Assembly (NCBI GenBank): GCA_019638255.1
Contig: JAHBUD010000001.1
Coordinates: 1,550,001-1,614,000, forward strand
Source of the DNA: Cyclobacteriaceae bacterium
GTDB taxonomy: Bacteria > Bacteroidota > Bacteroidia > Cytophagales > Cyclobacteriaceae
DNA length: 64,000 bases
Reading direction: 5' to 3'
The notes under the pieces are model-generated. The model was not told the origin of the DNA and ran no database searches. It was given only the letters and a program-made list of their open reading frames with translations. The translations under genes were made by a program, and so were the position numbers. Shown here piece after piece: positions 1 to 8,284 of this stretch (within the stretch, counting starts at the first letter, position 1; every line of letters begins with the position of its first letter).

Positions 1-1080
1 AATTTTATTTTAGGTAAGATGGAAGATGAAACGGCTTACCATCGAAAAGTAAACCTGTCTATTGCTCGCAAGAATGAATTATCATCACCCTTATCAGAAT
101 TTTTAGGGGTAATTATAGTGGCGCTTATCCTTTATTACGGTGGCCAGTTAGTAATGAGCGGAGATCAGGAATTGCGTCCTGAAGTTTTTATGGGCTTCCT
201 GGCATTTTATGCTTCGTTGATTCAGCCTGCCAAAAATTTTTCGAACGGAATTACTTCTGTACAGAAAGGTACTGTTTCGGCCCAACGTATTTTTAGTGTA
301 ATCGATACCGAACCTGTAATAAAGGATAAGGCCAATGCAGTAGCACTGAAGGAATTTAAGCACAGTATTGAATTCAGGGACGTTAGCTTCTCGTACGAAA
401 AGGAGAGTGTACTGAAGAACATTAACCTGAATATTGAAATTGGGAAGACTGTTGCCTTAGTGGGGCCTTCAGGTGGAGGTAAATCAACATTGGCTGATCT
501 GATACCCCGCTTTTATGATCCAACACAAGGGCAGGTATTGCTTGATGGTATTTCATTAACCGACTATAACCTTGAATCGTTACGGGCTGTGATGGGTGTG
601 GTAACACAGGAATCCATTCTCTTTAACGATACCATTTTTAACAACATTGCTTTTGGCATGGAACAGGTGAAGGAAGAAGATGTGATACAAGCTGCCAAAG
701 TTGCCAATGCGCATGATTTTATCGTGCAGACTGAGGATGGCTACCAAACCATTATTGGCGATAGGGGATCGAAGCTTTCTGGTGGGCAACGGCAACGCTT
801 GGCTATCGCCCGTGCCGTACTAAAAAATCCGCCCATCCTGATTTTGGATGAAGCAACATCGGCCCTTGATTCTGAATCTGAACGCCTGGTGCAGGATGCC
901 CTTACTAAACTAATGCAAAACCGGACTTCGATAGTCATTGCCCATCGCCTCAGCACCATTCAACATGCCGATGAAATAATAGTTTTGCAGGATGGAAAAA
1001 TTGCCGAACGCGGAAAGCACGATGACCTGGTTCGGCAAAACGGGCTCTATAAGAAGCTTAGTGAGATACAGAAGACCTGA
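1..1080 (+). CDS. ABC exporter, MsbA-like (C-terminal part, 5' end outside window)
   Basis: The frame is open from base 1, so the start lies upstream; 359 residues are visible. The first part is the end of an exporter transmembrane domain (a membrane segment near visible residues 35-52). The nucleotide-binding domain follows, with Walker A GPSGGGKST (about nt 466-492), the signature LSGGQRQR, Walker B ILILDEATSALD and the H-loop histidine in IAHRLST. The fused TMD-NBD layout and length fit MsbA-type half-transporters that flip lipid A core or other lipids across the inner membrane as homodimers. The gmhA gene (heptose for LPS core) nearby is compatible with an envelope role. The substrate cannot be read from the sequence. 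Confidence 0.9.
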   Translation, partial: NFILGKMEDETAYHRKVNLSIARKNELSSPLSEFLGVIIVALILYYGGQLVMSGDQELRPEVFMGFLAFYASLIQPAKNFSNGITSVQKGTVSAQRIFSVIDTEPVIKDKANAVALKEFKHSIEFRDVSFSYEKESVLKNINLNIEIGKTVALVGPSGGGKSTLADLIPRFYDPTQGQVLLDGISLTDYNLESLRAVMGVVTQESILFNDTIFNNIAFGMEQVKEEDVIQAAKVANAHDFIVQTEDGYQTIIGDRGSKLSGGQRQRLAIARAVLKNPPILILDEATSALDSESERLVQDALTKLMQNRTSIVIAHRLSTIQHADEIIVLQDGKIAERGKHDDLVRQNGLYKKLSEIQKT

Positions 1081-1120
1081 TTATATGTTTTTATGCATGT
1101 TTTCAGATCATTTAGTATTT

Positions 1121-1148
1121 TTTGGTTTTATTGAAAAGGCTAAGTTTG
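1121..1148 (+). promoter_or_regulatory. Bacteroidota-type promoter for the 1168-3611 gene run
   Basis: A TTTG at 1121-1124 is followed 16 bp later by TAAGTTTG at 1141-1148. This fits the Bacteroidota consensus -33 TTG and -7 TAnnTTTG, with spacing at the short end. It lies 19 bp before the start codon at 1168, so it is well placed to transcribe the small membrane protein, gmhA and comM together. Confidence 0.6.
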
Positions 1149-1167
1149 CCTTTCAACTGTAAAGCCC

Positions 1168-1494
1168 ATGATGAAAAAGAACCGTCTCATCTTCTACTCC
1201 GTATTCGGGGCGCTGCATCTATTTATTTTCTTGTTTAGCCTCTATATGGATAACCAAAAGGAGAATTTGCAGTTTTTATTTCAAATGCAGAGCAAAATCT
1301 GGATGTTGAAGTATGGTTCCTTGATTCTGCTGGTACTGATGATTGCCAACGTGATACTTCATTATCGCGATAACCGGAGGAATCTTCGGGAGAAAGATGA
1401 ACTAACCAAAGAGCTTAATACACTCAAAGCCAAACTATACGACCTTCAGGAGGACGCCAAGAACAAAACTGTACCTCAAAATCCAGCAAGCTAA
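1168..1494 (+). CDS. Small membrane protein with C-terminal coiled coil, function unknown
   Basis: 108 residues. Two hydrophobic segments (about residues 8-26 and 47-63) are followed by a charged heptad-like stretch (about 70-97) that probably forms a coiled coil. I do not recognise a named family. The gene starts a tight run: its stop is 1 bp before gmhA, which is 1 bp before comM, so the three are likely co-transcribed. A role in the envelope is only a guess from the membrane segments and the gmhA neighbour. Two ATG codons in tandem make the exact start ambiguous by one residue. Confidence 0.7.
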   Translation: MMKKNRLIFYSVFGALHLFIFLFSLYMDNQKENLQFLFQMQSKIWMLKYGSLILLVLMIANVILHYRDNRRNLREKDELTKELNTLKAKLYDLQEDAKNKTVPQNPAS

Positions 1495-1495
1495 C

Positions 1496-2071
1496 ATGGA
1501 CAACCGTCATATTATTACAACTGAGTTGCAGCAGTCTGCAATCATCCTCGATAACTTTTTAAACGAACCCTCAAATTACCTTAAAATAGATGAGGCCGCG
1601 CAAGCCATGATTGATGCGGTGAATCAGGGCGGAAAGATAATTGCCTGTGGCAATGGCGGATCGCACTGTGTAGCCATGCACTTTGCCGAAGAACTTACGG
1701 GGCGTTACCGCGAAAATAGAAATCCAATTCCAGCACTTTCCATTTCCGATCCCGGTCACATGTCGTGTGTGGGCAATGAATATGGTTACGATTTTATTTT
1801 TTCGCGGTTTGTAGATGCAATCGGTCAACCCAATGATATTCTGTTAGCCGTGAGTACCAGTGGTAACTCAGCAAATGTTATTCAGGCTGCACAGTCAGCC
1901 AAAGCCAAAGGCATGAAGGTGATTGCCCTTACCGGGAAGAATGGTGGTAAATTAGCTTCGCTTGCTGATGTTGAAATCCGGGTTGCCCATTTCGGGTTTG
2001 CCGATCGTATTCATGAAATCCATTACAAGATCGTTCACGTTTTAATCGTCCTTCTCGAAAAGCACGTGTAG
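1496..2071 (+). CDS. gmhA: D-sedoheptulose 7-phosphate isomerase
   Basis: 191 residues, matching the usual family length of about 192. It converts sedoheptulose 7-phosphate to D-glycero-D-manno-heptose 7-phosphate, the first step in making the ADP-heptose used in LPS inner core. It is a SIS-domain cytosolic enzyme. The sequence keeps the family stretches [31 protein letters not shown] and LTGKNGGK. E65 and H181 stand at the positions of the E. coli catalytic pair E65/H180. The remaining ADP-heptose genes (hldE, gmhB) are not in this window. Confidence 0.95.
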   Translation: MDNRHIITTELQQSAIILDNFLNEPSNYLKIDEAAQAMIDAVNQGGKIIACGNGGSHCVAMHFAEELTGRYRENRNPIPALSISDPGHMSCVGNEYGYDFIFSRFVDAIGQPNDILLAVSTSGNSANVIQAAQSAKAKGMKVIALTGKNGGKLASLADVEIRVAHFGFADRIHEIHYKIVHVLIVLLEKHV

Positions 2072-2072
2072 T

Positions 2073-3611
2073 ATGCTTGCGAAAACCTACGGCTGTGCGG
2101 TGTTTGGTGTAGATGCCCGAACGATTACCGTAGAAGTTAATGTAGGACAAGGAACGCGCTTTTGGATGAGTGGTTTGCCTGATAGTGCTATCAAGGAAAG
2201 CGAACACCGAATTGAATCTTCCGTAAAACAGTTTCGCTATTTCATGCCACGCGAGAAAACCGTGGTGAACCTGGCGCCTGCCGATATCCGCAAAGAAGGT
2301 TCAGCGTATGATTTGCCCATTGCCCTTTGTGTATTGAAAGCTTCCAGTCAGATTGAAACCGAAAAGCTGGAGGAATTTGTAATCATGGGGGAACTGGCGT
2401 TGGATGGCACACTCCGTCCGATAAAAGGTGTGTTGCCCATAGCCATACAAGCACGCAACTCAGGCTTTAAAGGATTTATTCTTCCGAAAGACAATGAATG
2501 TGAGGCGGCTATAGTAGATGGCCTTTCGGTTTATGGTGTAGCTACGTTGCGGGAAGCCATTGACTTTCTTGAAGAAAAAGTAAGCCTGCAGCCCATGCAG
2601 GTGAGTGCCAAAGAAATTTTTTCGGCACAACTCAATGATTATGACTCCGACTTCAACGATGTACAAGGGCAGGAAAATATTAAGCGTGCTATGGAGATTG
2701 CCGCGGCTGGTGGGCATAATGTAATTATGATTGGTCCGCCTGGTGCCGGTAAAACAATGCTGGCCAAACGATTGCCCACCATACTTCCACCGCTTTCGTT
2801 GAACGAAGCATTAGAGACAACAAAAATTCATTCCGTAGCCGGTAAACTTAACGGTGATACTGCGTTGGTTGCTACACGGCCGTTTCGATCACCTCACCAC
2901 ACCATTTCTGATGTAGCGCTTGTAGGTGGAGGAGGCAATCCTCAGCCCGGTGAAATTTCATTAGCCAATAACGGTGTATTGTTTCTGGATGAACTTCCTG
3001 AATTCAAGCGCACGGTGCTGGAAGTTATGCGGCAGCCTATGGAAGAAAGAAGAGTTACGATTTCACGCGCAAAAGTTTCCATTGATTACCCCGCCAACTT
3101 TATGTTGGTAGCCAGTATGAATCCATGCCCATGCGGGTATTACAACCATCCCGAAAAGGAGTGTGTTTGCGGCCCGGGCGTGGTGCAGCGTTACCTGAGT
3201 CGTGTAAGTGGCCCGTTGCTTGACCGGATCGACCTACATGTGGAAGTGGTACCGGTGAGCTTTGATGAAATGACAGCGAAGCGAAGCGTTGAAACCAGTT
3301 CTCAGATACGCGAACGCGTTATTCTTGCCCGCGAAATTCAATCCAGGCGTTTCCACGATCAAAAAGAAATTTACTGCAACGCCATGATGCCCTCCAATGT
3401 GGTGAAGGAGGTATGTGCGATAAATGATTCGGGCAAGGCACTGTTAAAAACGGCTATGGAGAAACTTGGCCTCTCAGCCCGTGCTTATGACCGTATCCTC
3501 AAGGTATCCCGCACCATTGCCGACCTTTCTTCCTCTGAAGAAATTCAGGTGGAGCACCTTGCTGAGGCCATTCAGTACCGAAGTCTTGACCGGGAAGGTT
3601 GGGCTGGGTAG
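2073..3611 (+). CDS. comM: YifB/ComM family Mg-chelatase-like AAA+ ATPase
   Basis: 512 residues, normal for the family. The N-terminal part (about 1-170) is the Lon-protease-S5-like ChlI domain. The middle is an AAA+ module with Walker A GPPGAGKT near residue 220 and a Walker B stretch ending [10 protein letters not shown] cysteine-rich loop with CPCG and CVCGP lies at about residues 352-368, as in other ComM proteins. The C-terminal Mg_chelatase_C part carries the [19 protein letters not shown] stretch. ComM proteins are hexameric helicases promoting branch migration during integration of transformed DNA. The start is 1 bp after gmhA, so the pair is translationally close, although the functions look unrelated. 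Confidence 0.93.
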   Translation: MLAKTYGCAVFGVDARTITVEVNVGQGTRFWMSGLPDSAIKESEHRIESSVKQFRYFMPREKTVVNLAPADIRKEGSAYDLPIALCVLKASSQIETEKLEEFVIMGELALDGTLRPIKGVLPIAIQARNSGFKGFILPKDNECEAAIVDGLSVYGVATLREAIDFLEEKVSLQPMQVSAKEIFSAQLNDYDSDFNDVQGQENIKRAMEIAAAGGHNVIMIGPPGAGKTMLAKRLPTILPPLSLNEALETTKIHSVAGKLNGDTALVATRPFRSPHHTISDVALVGGGGNPQPGEISLANNGVLFLDELPEFKRTVLEVMRQPMEERRVTISRAKVSIDYPANFMLVASMNPCPCGYYNHPEKECVCGPGVVQRYLSRVSGPLLDRIDLHVEVVPVSFDEMTAKRSVETSSQIRERVILAREIQSRRFHDQKEIYCNAMMPSNVVKEVCAINDSGKALLKTAMEKLGLSARAYDRILKVSRTIADLSSSEEIQVEHLAEAIQYRSLDREGWAG

Positions 3612-3692
3612 AACACTACCAAATCAGTAATCAGCTGATTGATAACAGATTAAATATTTCATCTGAGAATTTCACCTGTTGCGCTTTTAATT

Positions 3693-3714
3693 ATTTAGAA
3701 TGATTCTAAATTTG
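3693..3714 (+). promoter_or_regulatory. Fur-box-like palindrome overlapping the heme oxygenase -7 element
   Basis: Bases 3693-3711 read ATTTAGAATGATTCTAAAT, a perfect 19-bp palindrome around one central base with 9-bp arms. Its core TTAGAATnATTCTAA has the 7-1-7 form of Fur operators and matches TGATAATnATTATCA at 5 of 7 positions per arm. Its right arm overlaps TAAATTTG (3707-3714), a perfect TAnnTTTG -7 element, 19 bp before the heme oxygenase ATG. A bound dimer would block the promoter. Fur control of a heme-iron release enzyme makes biological sense; the identity of the repressor is inference. Confidence 0.6.
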
Positions 3715-3733
3715 CAAGCATAATTCAGAATTC

Positions 3734-4258
3734 ATGATACCATTAAAAGAAGCAACAGCCGAAAAGCATAAGCAAGCCGAGCGCATGCCGTTCAATATCC
3801 GCATGTTCCGTGGTCAGTTAAGTAAAGATGAATACAGGCTGTACCTGGTGCAACAAGCCGAGATTTTCAATGCCATTGAAGCAAAGGGAACCCCTCACCC
3901 AAGCCTAAACCGACACACGCTGGTGCAAGCCGATATTGAGGAGCTCAAGGAAGCAGGTTCAACAACCGATGAACTTTTGGAAAGCACAAGAACCTACGTA
4001 AGCCACCTGAATAGCTTGCTGGGTAACGACATTCTGCCGCATGTGTACTTGAATTACCTTGCCATTATGTTCGGTGGACAAATGATGAAGAAGGCAGTTC
4101 CGTCAACCGGCCGCATGTACGATTTCGACAACATGCAGGAAGCGATGATGGCTGTTAGGCAGGTACAGCGCGATGACTGGGCCGATGAAGTGAACAAAGG
4201 TTTCGATTACCTGATTACCATTTTTGATGAACTTGAAAAGGTAACGGTAAGTCAATAA
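3734..4258 (+). CDS. Heme oxygenase (biliverdin-producing type)
   Basis: 174 residues, all-alpha. It opens with LKEATAEKHKQAE, which matches the proximal helix of heme oxygenases and places the heme ligand at H12. Residues 110-120 (AIMFGGQMMKK) correspond to the distal helix with its GGQ element, residues 114-116. Such enzymes use O2 and electrons to open heme, releasing iron, CO and biliverdin or a related tetrapyrrole in the cytosol. The gene is alone, with its own promoter and a probable iron-responsive operator, which suggests use in iron acquisition from heme. No heme uptake genes are in the window. Confidence 0.85.
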   Translation: MIPLKEATAEKHKQAERMPFNIRMFRGQLSKDEYRLYLVQQAEIFNAIEAKGTPHPSLNRHTLVQADIEELKEAGSTTDELLESTRTYVSHLNSLLGNDILPHVYLNYLAIMFGGQMMKKAVPSTGRMYDFDNMQEAMMAVRQVQRDDWADEVNKGFDYLITIFDELEKVTVSQ

Positions 4259-4328
4259 TTTGTAAAAGGGTTTCTGTGGGGTCAAGTAACCTATATATCT
4301 GTTAAAGTCCTAAGTTGATTGTATTGTC

Positions 4329-4347
4329 ACACCGAGGAACGAGGTGT
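4329..4347. repeat. Short REP-like palindrome
   Basis: ACACC at 4329-4333 and GGTGT at 4343-4347 flank GAGGAACGA. The wording GAGGAACGAGG next to a short stem resembles small interspersed palindromes common between Bacteroidota genes. Only one copy is visible here, so the repeat nature is a recollection rather than something shown by this window. Confidence 0.35.
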
Positions 4348-4378
4348 CTCATGAAATTATATCAAAGCAATCAACGCC

Positions 4379-4410
4379 AAGCTGTCTTTAAAGGCAGCTT
4401 TTTTATTTTT
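4379..4410 (+). terminator. Rho-independent terminator
   Basis: AAGCTGTC (4379-4386) pairs with GGCAGCTT (4393-4400), including one G-U pair, around a 6-base loop, and is followed by a T-rich run to 4410. It is the first strong terminator after the heme oxygenase gene and separates it from the LuxR-type gene. Confidence 0.7.
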
Positions 4411-4546
4411 ATGAATCCAATAAATCTCAAAATAGAATCTACTGAGCTTTTCCATTTCTTACAGCAGGTATTCCTTAAAAAAGCATACCTGCGATCTGTC
4501 AAAGTGGAAATAATTTATAAAATTGAAAATCTGTTTTAATTGGATC

Positions 4547-4978
4547 ATGACCCGCACCATCTTCATCTACGGTCTTGTTTTAGCCCTTGCAGTATTCCTG
4601 CTTAAAACATTAGAGTACCGCTTTCTTTTCCGCCAGCTTTCCGCAGAAATTTATATCGGCATTATTGGTGTGCTGTTCACCATCCTCGGTGTTTGGATGG
4701 GCCAGAAGATTACCCGAAAGAAGAAAGTGTTTGTAACCCCCCAGGCCGGTGAATTTAGATTGAATGAAAAGATTTTATCAGAAACCGGTATCAGCAAGCG
4801 CCAGCACGAAGTACTGGAACTGATGGCCAAAGGCCTTACCAATCAGGAAATAGCCGATAAGCTTTTTGTATCCTTAAATACGGTGAAAACGCATACAGCC
4901 AATCTTTTTGTAAAGCTCGATGCTAAAAGACGTACCCAAGCCATCCAACGGGCAAAAGAACTTCAGCTTATTCCTTAG
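4547..4978 (+). CDS. Membrane-anchored LuxR-type (GerE) transcriptional regulator
   Basis: 144 residues from the ATG at 4547; a TTG eight codons upstream is possible but adds nothing family-like. Two membrane segments (about 5-22 and 37-53) are followed by a basic KKK stretch and a C-terminal GerE helix-turn-helix (about residues 80-140) with the family sequence GLTNQEIADKLFVSLNTVKTH. There is no receiver domain. Small membrane-tethered LuxR proteins next to a DUF4199 membrane protein are a pairing I recall from Bacteroidota genomes, and the DUF4199 gene follows here. The signal and regulon are unknown. Confidence 0.8.
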   Translation: MTRTIFIYGLVLALAVFLLKTLEYRFLFRQLSAEIYIGIIGVLFTILGVWMGQKITRKKKVFVTPQAGEFRLNEKILSETGISKRQHEVLELMAKGLTNQEIADKLFVSLNTVKTHTANLFVKLDAKRRTQAIQRAKELQLIP

Positions 4979-5087
4979 CAGGTATCCCTCTTTAGCACTA
5001 TTTCTCCTACCTTAACTTCAAATCATCCTTTCGGGTGAGTGCTTTTACAGCCTCATGGGGTTGTTTTGATGCAAAAACAAAAAGCTT

Positions 5088-5624
5088 ATGAAAAAGATAA
5101 TCCTTACCTACGGCCTGATTGCAGGCATTATTGTATCCGCAATGTTGGTGGTTACCCAGCCGCTTTTCAGAAACGGTACGCTCAACATCGACAACGGTGT
5201 TTATGTTGGCTTTACCACTATGATCATCGCGCTGTCGTTAATCTTTTTTGCCATCAAGAGTTTTCGCGATCAACACCTGCAAGGCGTTATTAGTTTTGGC
5301 AAGGCTTTTAAAGTGGGTATACTCATTGCCCTGGTGGCATCGGTTATGTATGCTGTTACCTGGGAAGTTTACTACAATACAGTTGGCCAGGATTTTATGG
5401 AATGGTATCAACAGTGCCAACTGGATAAGATGACGAAGGATGGAGCAAGTGAACAGGAGTTATCGGATGCCCGCGTTGAAATGGAGGAGATGGCGGTGCA
5501 TTATAAGAACCCAATTTTCAGGTTTGGGTTTACGCTTATTGAAATTTTTCCGGTGGGGTTGATCATTACCCTGGTAAGTGCAGGAATATTAAGAAAGAAA
5601 GAAATTTTGCCGGCCGGTAATTGA
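5088..5624 (+). CDS. DUF4199 family membrane protein
   Basis: 178 residues with four hydrophobic segments (about 5-26, 40-58, 71-93 and 143-168) and an acidic loop between the third and fourth, as in DUF4199 proteins. The N-terminal MKKIILTYGLIAG stretch and the FGKAFKVG motif after the second segment are typical. The function is unknown. It lies 109 bp after the membrane-tethered LuxR regulator, on the same strand, and could be its target or sensor partner. Confidence 0.75.
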   Translation: MKKIILTYGLIAGIIVSAMLVVTQPLFRNGTLNIDNGVYVGFTTMIIALSLIFFAIKSFRDQHLQGVISFGKAFKVGILIALVASVMYAVTWEVYYNTVGQDFMEWYQQCQLDKMTKDGASEQELSDARVEMEEMAVHYKNPIFRFGFTLIEIFPVGLIITLVSAGILRKKEILPAGN

Positions 5625-5670
5625 AGTGATTAAGGTTTGTACAAACTATAACTGAGTAATTACGCAGAGT

Positions 5671-6135
5671 ATGCAATCGAAAGCCAAAACAGTAACCGAA
5701 TACATGGAATCCTTACCCGATGACAGAAAGAAAATAATAACCGCAATGCGCAAGGCGGTAAAAAAAAATCTGCCCAAGGGTTTTAAGGAAACCATGCAGT
5801 ATGGTATGATCAGCTATGTAGTGCCGCGAAGTTTATACCCGGCAGGGTATCATGCTAACCCTAACGATGAGTTACCTTTTATCAGCATTGCTTCACAGAA
5901 AAACCACATCGCGCTTTATCACATGATGGTGTACCAGGGCGACTTGCACGACTGGTTTGTGAAGGAGTGGAAGAAAGCAACCGATAAAAAATTGGATATG
6001 GGTAAATCCTGTATCCGATTCAGGAATGCCAATGATGTTCCGTTGGCGCTGATCGGAAAGCTATCGTCAAAGATCACACCTGCTATGTGGATTAAAGTAT
6101 ATTCAGGAGAACAGGCCGGTACAACAAAAAAATAA
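5671..6135 (+). CDS. DUF1801 domain protein (YdhG/YjbR-like fold)
   Basis: 154 residues. The family features are the opening VTEYMESLPDDRKKIITAMR, the central QYGMISY, and the C-terminal MGKSCIRFRNANDVPLALIGKL stretch. DUF1801 proteins are small cytosolic proteins of unknown biochemical role. The next gene (6149-6552) is a frameshifted second member of the same family, 13 bp downstream, and a third lies at 48958. Confidence 0.8.
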   Translation: MQSKAKTVTEYMESLPDDRKKIITAMRKAVKKNLPKGFKETMQYGMISYVVPRSLYPAGYHANPNDELPFISIASQKNHIALYHMMVYQGDLHDWFVKEWKKATDKKLDMGKSCIRFRNANDVPLALIGKLSSKITPAMWIKVYSGEQAGTTKK

Positions 6136-6148
6136 TTCAGTTCAAGTA

Positions 6149-6552
6149 ATGGCAAAACAAACTGATCGTGATAAAGTATCAGCGCACATTGGGGCATTGC
6201 CCGAATCCATTCGTCCGGCTATTGAATATTTACTCAAAGTCATTCTTGCTTGCGATAAAGAAATTGCCGAATACATTAAATGGAATTCGCCCGCATTTTA
6301 CTATAGCGGTGATATGAAACCCTTTGACCCTAAAGAATACAAACGCGATCTGATTGTGATGAACCTGCGAAACAATAAAATCATGTGTGTATTGCCCACA
6401 GGTGCAAGCTGTTACACAATACTGAAATTCTGGAAGGCGATTATGCCGATGGCAGGCGCTTGTTAACCTTCAAAGACTTAGCCGACATTAAAGCCAGAGA
6501 GAATTTATTAAAAATGGCAATCCGGGAATGGCTGGAACTTATTGAAAGGTAA
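6149..6552 (+). pseudogene. DUF1801 domain protein, broken by a single-base frameshift
   Basis: The reading frame from 6149 encodes a good DUF1801 N-terminal part (KWNSPAFYYSGDMKPFDP, IVMNLRNNKIMCVLPTGA) and then runs into unrelated residues and a stop at 6466. The expected C-terminal part, EILEGDYADGRRLLTFKDL and on to EWLELIER, is intact in another frame from about 6424 to the TAA at 6550-6552. One extra A in the GCAAG near 6407-6411 would give GAKLLHNTEILEGDYADGRR and restore one frame, so a one-base deletion explains it. It may be a real young pseudogene or a sequencing or assembly error in a short A run. Confidence 0.85.
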
Positions 6553-6679
6553 GTGAACACTACAAGCACTTAAACCGGTAGATTTTACTTATTTTAAGCG
6601 CTCAAACGGAAGGGTGATGCACGGCAGTGCGTACACACTTGCGTTACTTTTTTGTTTAGAGGTAAAAGCCGGTTCAATT

Positions 6680-7378
6680 ATGAATATTCTTATTGTAGAG
6701 GATGAGCCCAACTTACTCTCCCTTATGCGGAAGGGATTCGCGGAACAAAACTATGAGGTTAGTGTTGCCATGGATGGGAATACTGCCCTGGAAATGACCT
6801 CCCGCTATCAGTTTGATGCCGTTATATTGGATATTATGCTCCCGGATATCAACGGACTTGAAATTTGCAGACGAATCCGTCAGGCTAAAAATTTTGTCCC
6901 CTTACTGTTGTTAACAGCACTTGGCAGCAACGAGAATATTGTTACCGGCCTTGATAGTGGTGCAGATGATTACCTGGTAAAGCCTTTTAAATTCTCTGAG
7001 CTGGAAGCAAGGGTGCGGGCACTTTCCAGGCGTGCAAATTATTCCGATCGCGATGCCAATGCATTAACCGTGGCTGACCTGGTGGTGGATCGTGTGGCGA
7101 AATCAGTAAGCCGTGATGGCAAATCCATTAAGCTTACCGCTATGGAGTACAGGTTGTTGGAGTATTTGGTACGCAATAAAGGAATTGTGCTGAGCCGCAA
7201 CCAATTATTGGAAAACGTTTGGGATATCCGATTCGATATGAGCACAAATGTGGTGGATGTTTATATCAATTACCTCCGGAAGAAAATCGATAAGCCTTTT
7301 GGCGATAAGCTGATTCATACCGTTAAAGGACTAGGGTATGTTATCCGCAAAGAAGGTGAAGAAGAGAATGCTGATTAA
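6680..7378 (+). CDS. OmpR/PhoB-family response regulator
   Basis: 232 residues from ATG 6680; the open frame extends 22 codons upstream, but MNILIVEDEPN is the normal receiver-domain start. Residues 1-118 form the receiver, with acidic pocket E7-D8, phosphoacceptor D51, T79 and K101 in LVKPF. The C-terminal winged helix (about 130-228) has RLLEYLVRNKGIVLSRNQLLENVW and ends GLGYVIRK. No sensor kinase is adjacent, so this is an orphan in the window. A set of three direct repeats just downstream (7442-7471) is a plausible binding site, and the next two genes may be its regulon. Confidence 0.92.
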   Translation: MNILIVEDEPNLLSLMRKGFAEQNYEVSVAMDGNTALEMTSRYQFDAVILDIMLPDINGLEICRRIRQAKNFVPLLLLTALGSNENIVTGLDSGADDYLVKPFKFSELEARVRALSRRANYSDRDANALTVADLVVDRVAKSVSRDGKSIKLTAMEYRLLEYLVRNKGIVLSRNQLLENVWDIRFDMSTNVVDVYINYLRKKIDKPFGDKLIHTVKGLGYVIRKEGEEENAD

Positions 7379-7387
7379 ATAAATATA

Positions 7388-7420
7388 CTGTTTCGCTGAA
7401 ACAGCAATCTCAAACGATTG
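7388..7420. other. Two small hairpins after the response regulator gene
   Basis: CTGTTTC (7388-7394) and GAAACAG (7398-7404) form a 7-bp stem with a GCT loop. It is followed immediately by CAATC (7405-7409) and GATTG (7416-7420). No T run follows, so it is not a standard terminator. It may slow or end transcription or protect the mRNA 3' end. Confidence 0.4.
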
Positions 7421-7441
7421 CATTCCAATTATTAAAAATCT

Positions 7442-7471
7442 CTAATTCAAATTCTAATTCACTTCTAATTC
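7442..7471 (+). promoter_or_regulatory. Three phased CTAATTC direct repeats, candidate response-regulator operator
   Basis: CTAATTC occurs at 7442-7448, 7454-7460 and 7465-7471, so the copies start 12 and 11 bp apart, close to one helical turn. OmpR/PhoB-type regulators bind as head-to-tail dimers to direct repeats of about 11 bp. The repeats lie between an OmpR-type regulator gene and the stress-like gene starting at 7536, 65 bp from its ATG. Assigning the site to that regulator is inference. Confidence 0.5.
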
Positions 7472-7535
7472 TTCCTTAAGGATGAATTTAGTTTGGTGCG
7501 GTTTATTGCAGTATAGTTCACCAAACAAAAGCGCC

Positions 7536-8264
7536 ATGAAAAATATACTTATTCCAACAACGCTAAAGCCTGATACGCTTAAAGCTGTTCGGTCGGTAGT
7601 TAAAAATGTTAAGGAAGAGAACATCAAAATTGTTCTGCTTATGCTTTCGGATATGCCCGATGGTATAACCGATTTGCTTTTTGCCTCCCGGTCGGGTGTT
7701 GAAACTTCTGCGCACGGACAACGCGTTCTCGATGACTGCAGGAGGTATGTTAAGGAATTGGAAAACGTCTCTTTGCAGGTACATCATCAATATGGCATTT
7801 CTGGCCCCTTGCTTCGGAACATTATGAATCATCATGCCATTACCTTAACGGTAATCACCCCGTCTTACAAAGAGGAAACCCATACCCTTCATAAGCAGGC
7901 CGTAAAATCACTGCTGAACAGCAAGTGCCCGATACTTCATTTACCAGAGAAGGCAACCGAGCTGGCGCTCGATCAAGCTATTTATGTTGATAATTCACCT
8001 TCGAAAATTTCTATGGAGAATATTCAGCAGATGCTAAGTAAGGCATTCGCCATACAGGTAGTGAGGCACACTAAACTTATAGAAGGTCAGCGCACGGAAG
8101 ATCTTGCGCCTGTGTTGGCGGAAGCCATTGCAAACAATAACGTGAGTTTATTGGTTGAAACACGTAAACCTGAAAAAAATGGATGGGGTGCAGCAAAGGT
8201 AAATGCCCATGTTTCGCTTGCAGAGCGATTAGGTGTGCCGGTGCTGAGTTTATTTGACAATTAA
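7536..8264 (+). CDS. Universal-stress-protein-like two-domain cytosolic protein
   Basis: 242 residues from ATG 7536. The open frame continues upstream, but MKNILIPTTLKPDTLKA looks like the first beta strand of a UspA-type alpha/beta domain. The first half ends with VKSLLNSKCPILHLPE, which resembles the end of a Usp domain. The second half (about 145-242) repeats the pattern and ends VSLAERLGVPVLSLF. The Usp ATP-binding glycine motif is not evident, so it may be an ATP-independent member. It lies behind the phased repeats and 20 bp before the bestrophin gene, suggesting a two-gene stress unit. Confidence 0.6.
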   Translation: MKNILIPTTLKPDTLKAVRSVVKNVKEENIKIVLLMLSDMPDGITDLLFASRSGVETSAHGQRVLDDCRRYVKELENVSLQVHHQYGISGPLLRNIMNHHAITLTVITPSYKEETHTLHKQAVKSLLNSKCPILHLPEKATELALDQAIYVDNSPSKISMENIQQMLSKAFAIQVVRHTKLIEGQRTEDLAPVLAEAIANNNVSLLVETRKPEKNGWGAAKVNAHVSLAERLGVPVLSLFDN

Positions 8265-8284
8265 GAATCATTAAAAGCAAATCT

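Noticed and set aside
3629..3640. 12-bp palindrome AATCAGCTGATT upstream of heme oxygenase
   Set aside because: It lies too far upstream of the -7 element to judge as an operator and is followed by no T run; left as a bare dyad.
4315..4539. Open frame of 74 codons between heme oxygenase and the LuxR-type gene
   Set aside because: It runs through a REP-like palindrome and a rho-independent terminator, and its product resembles no family.
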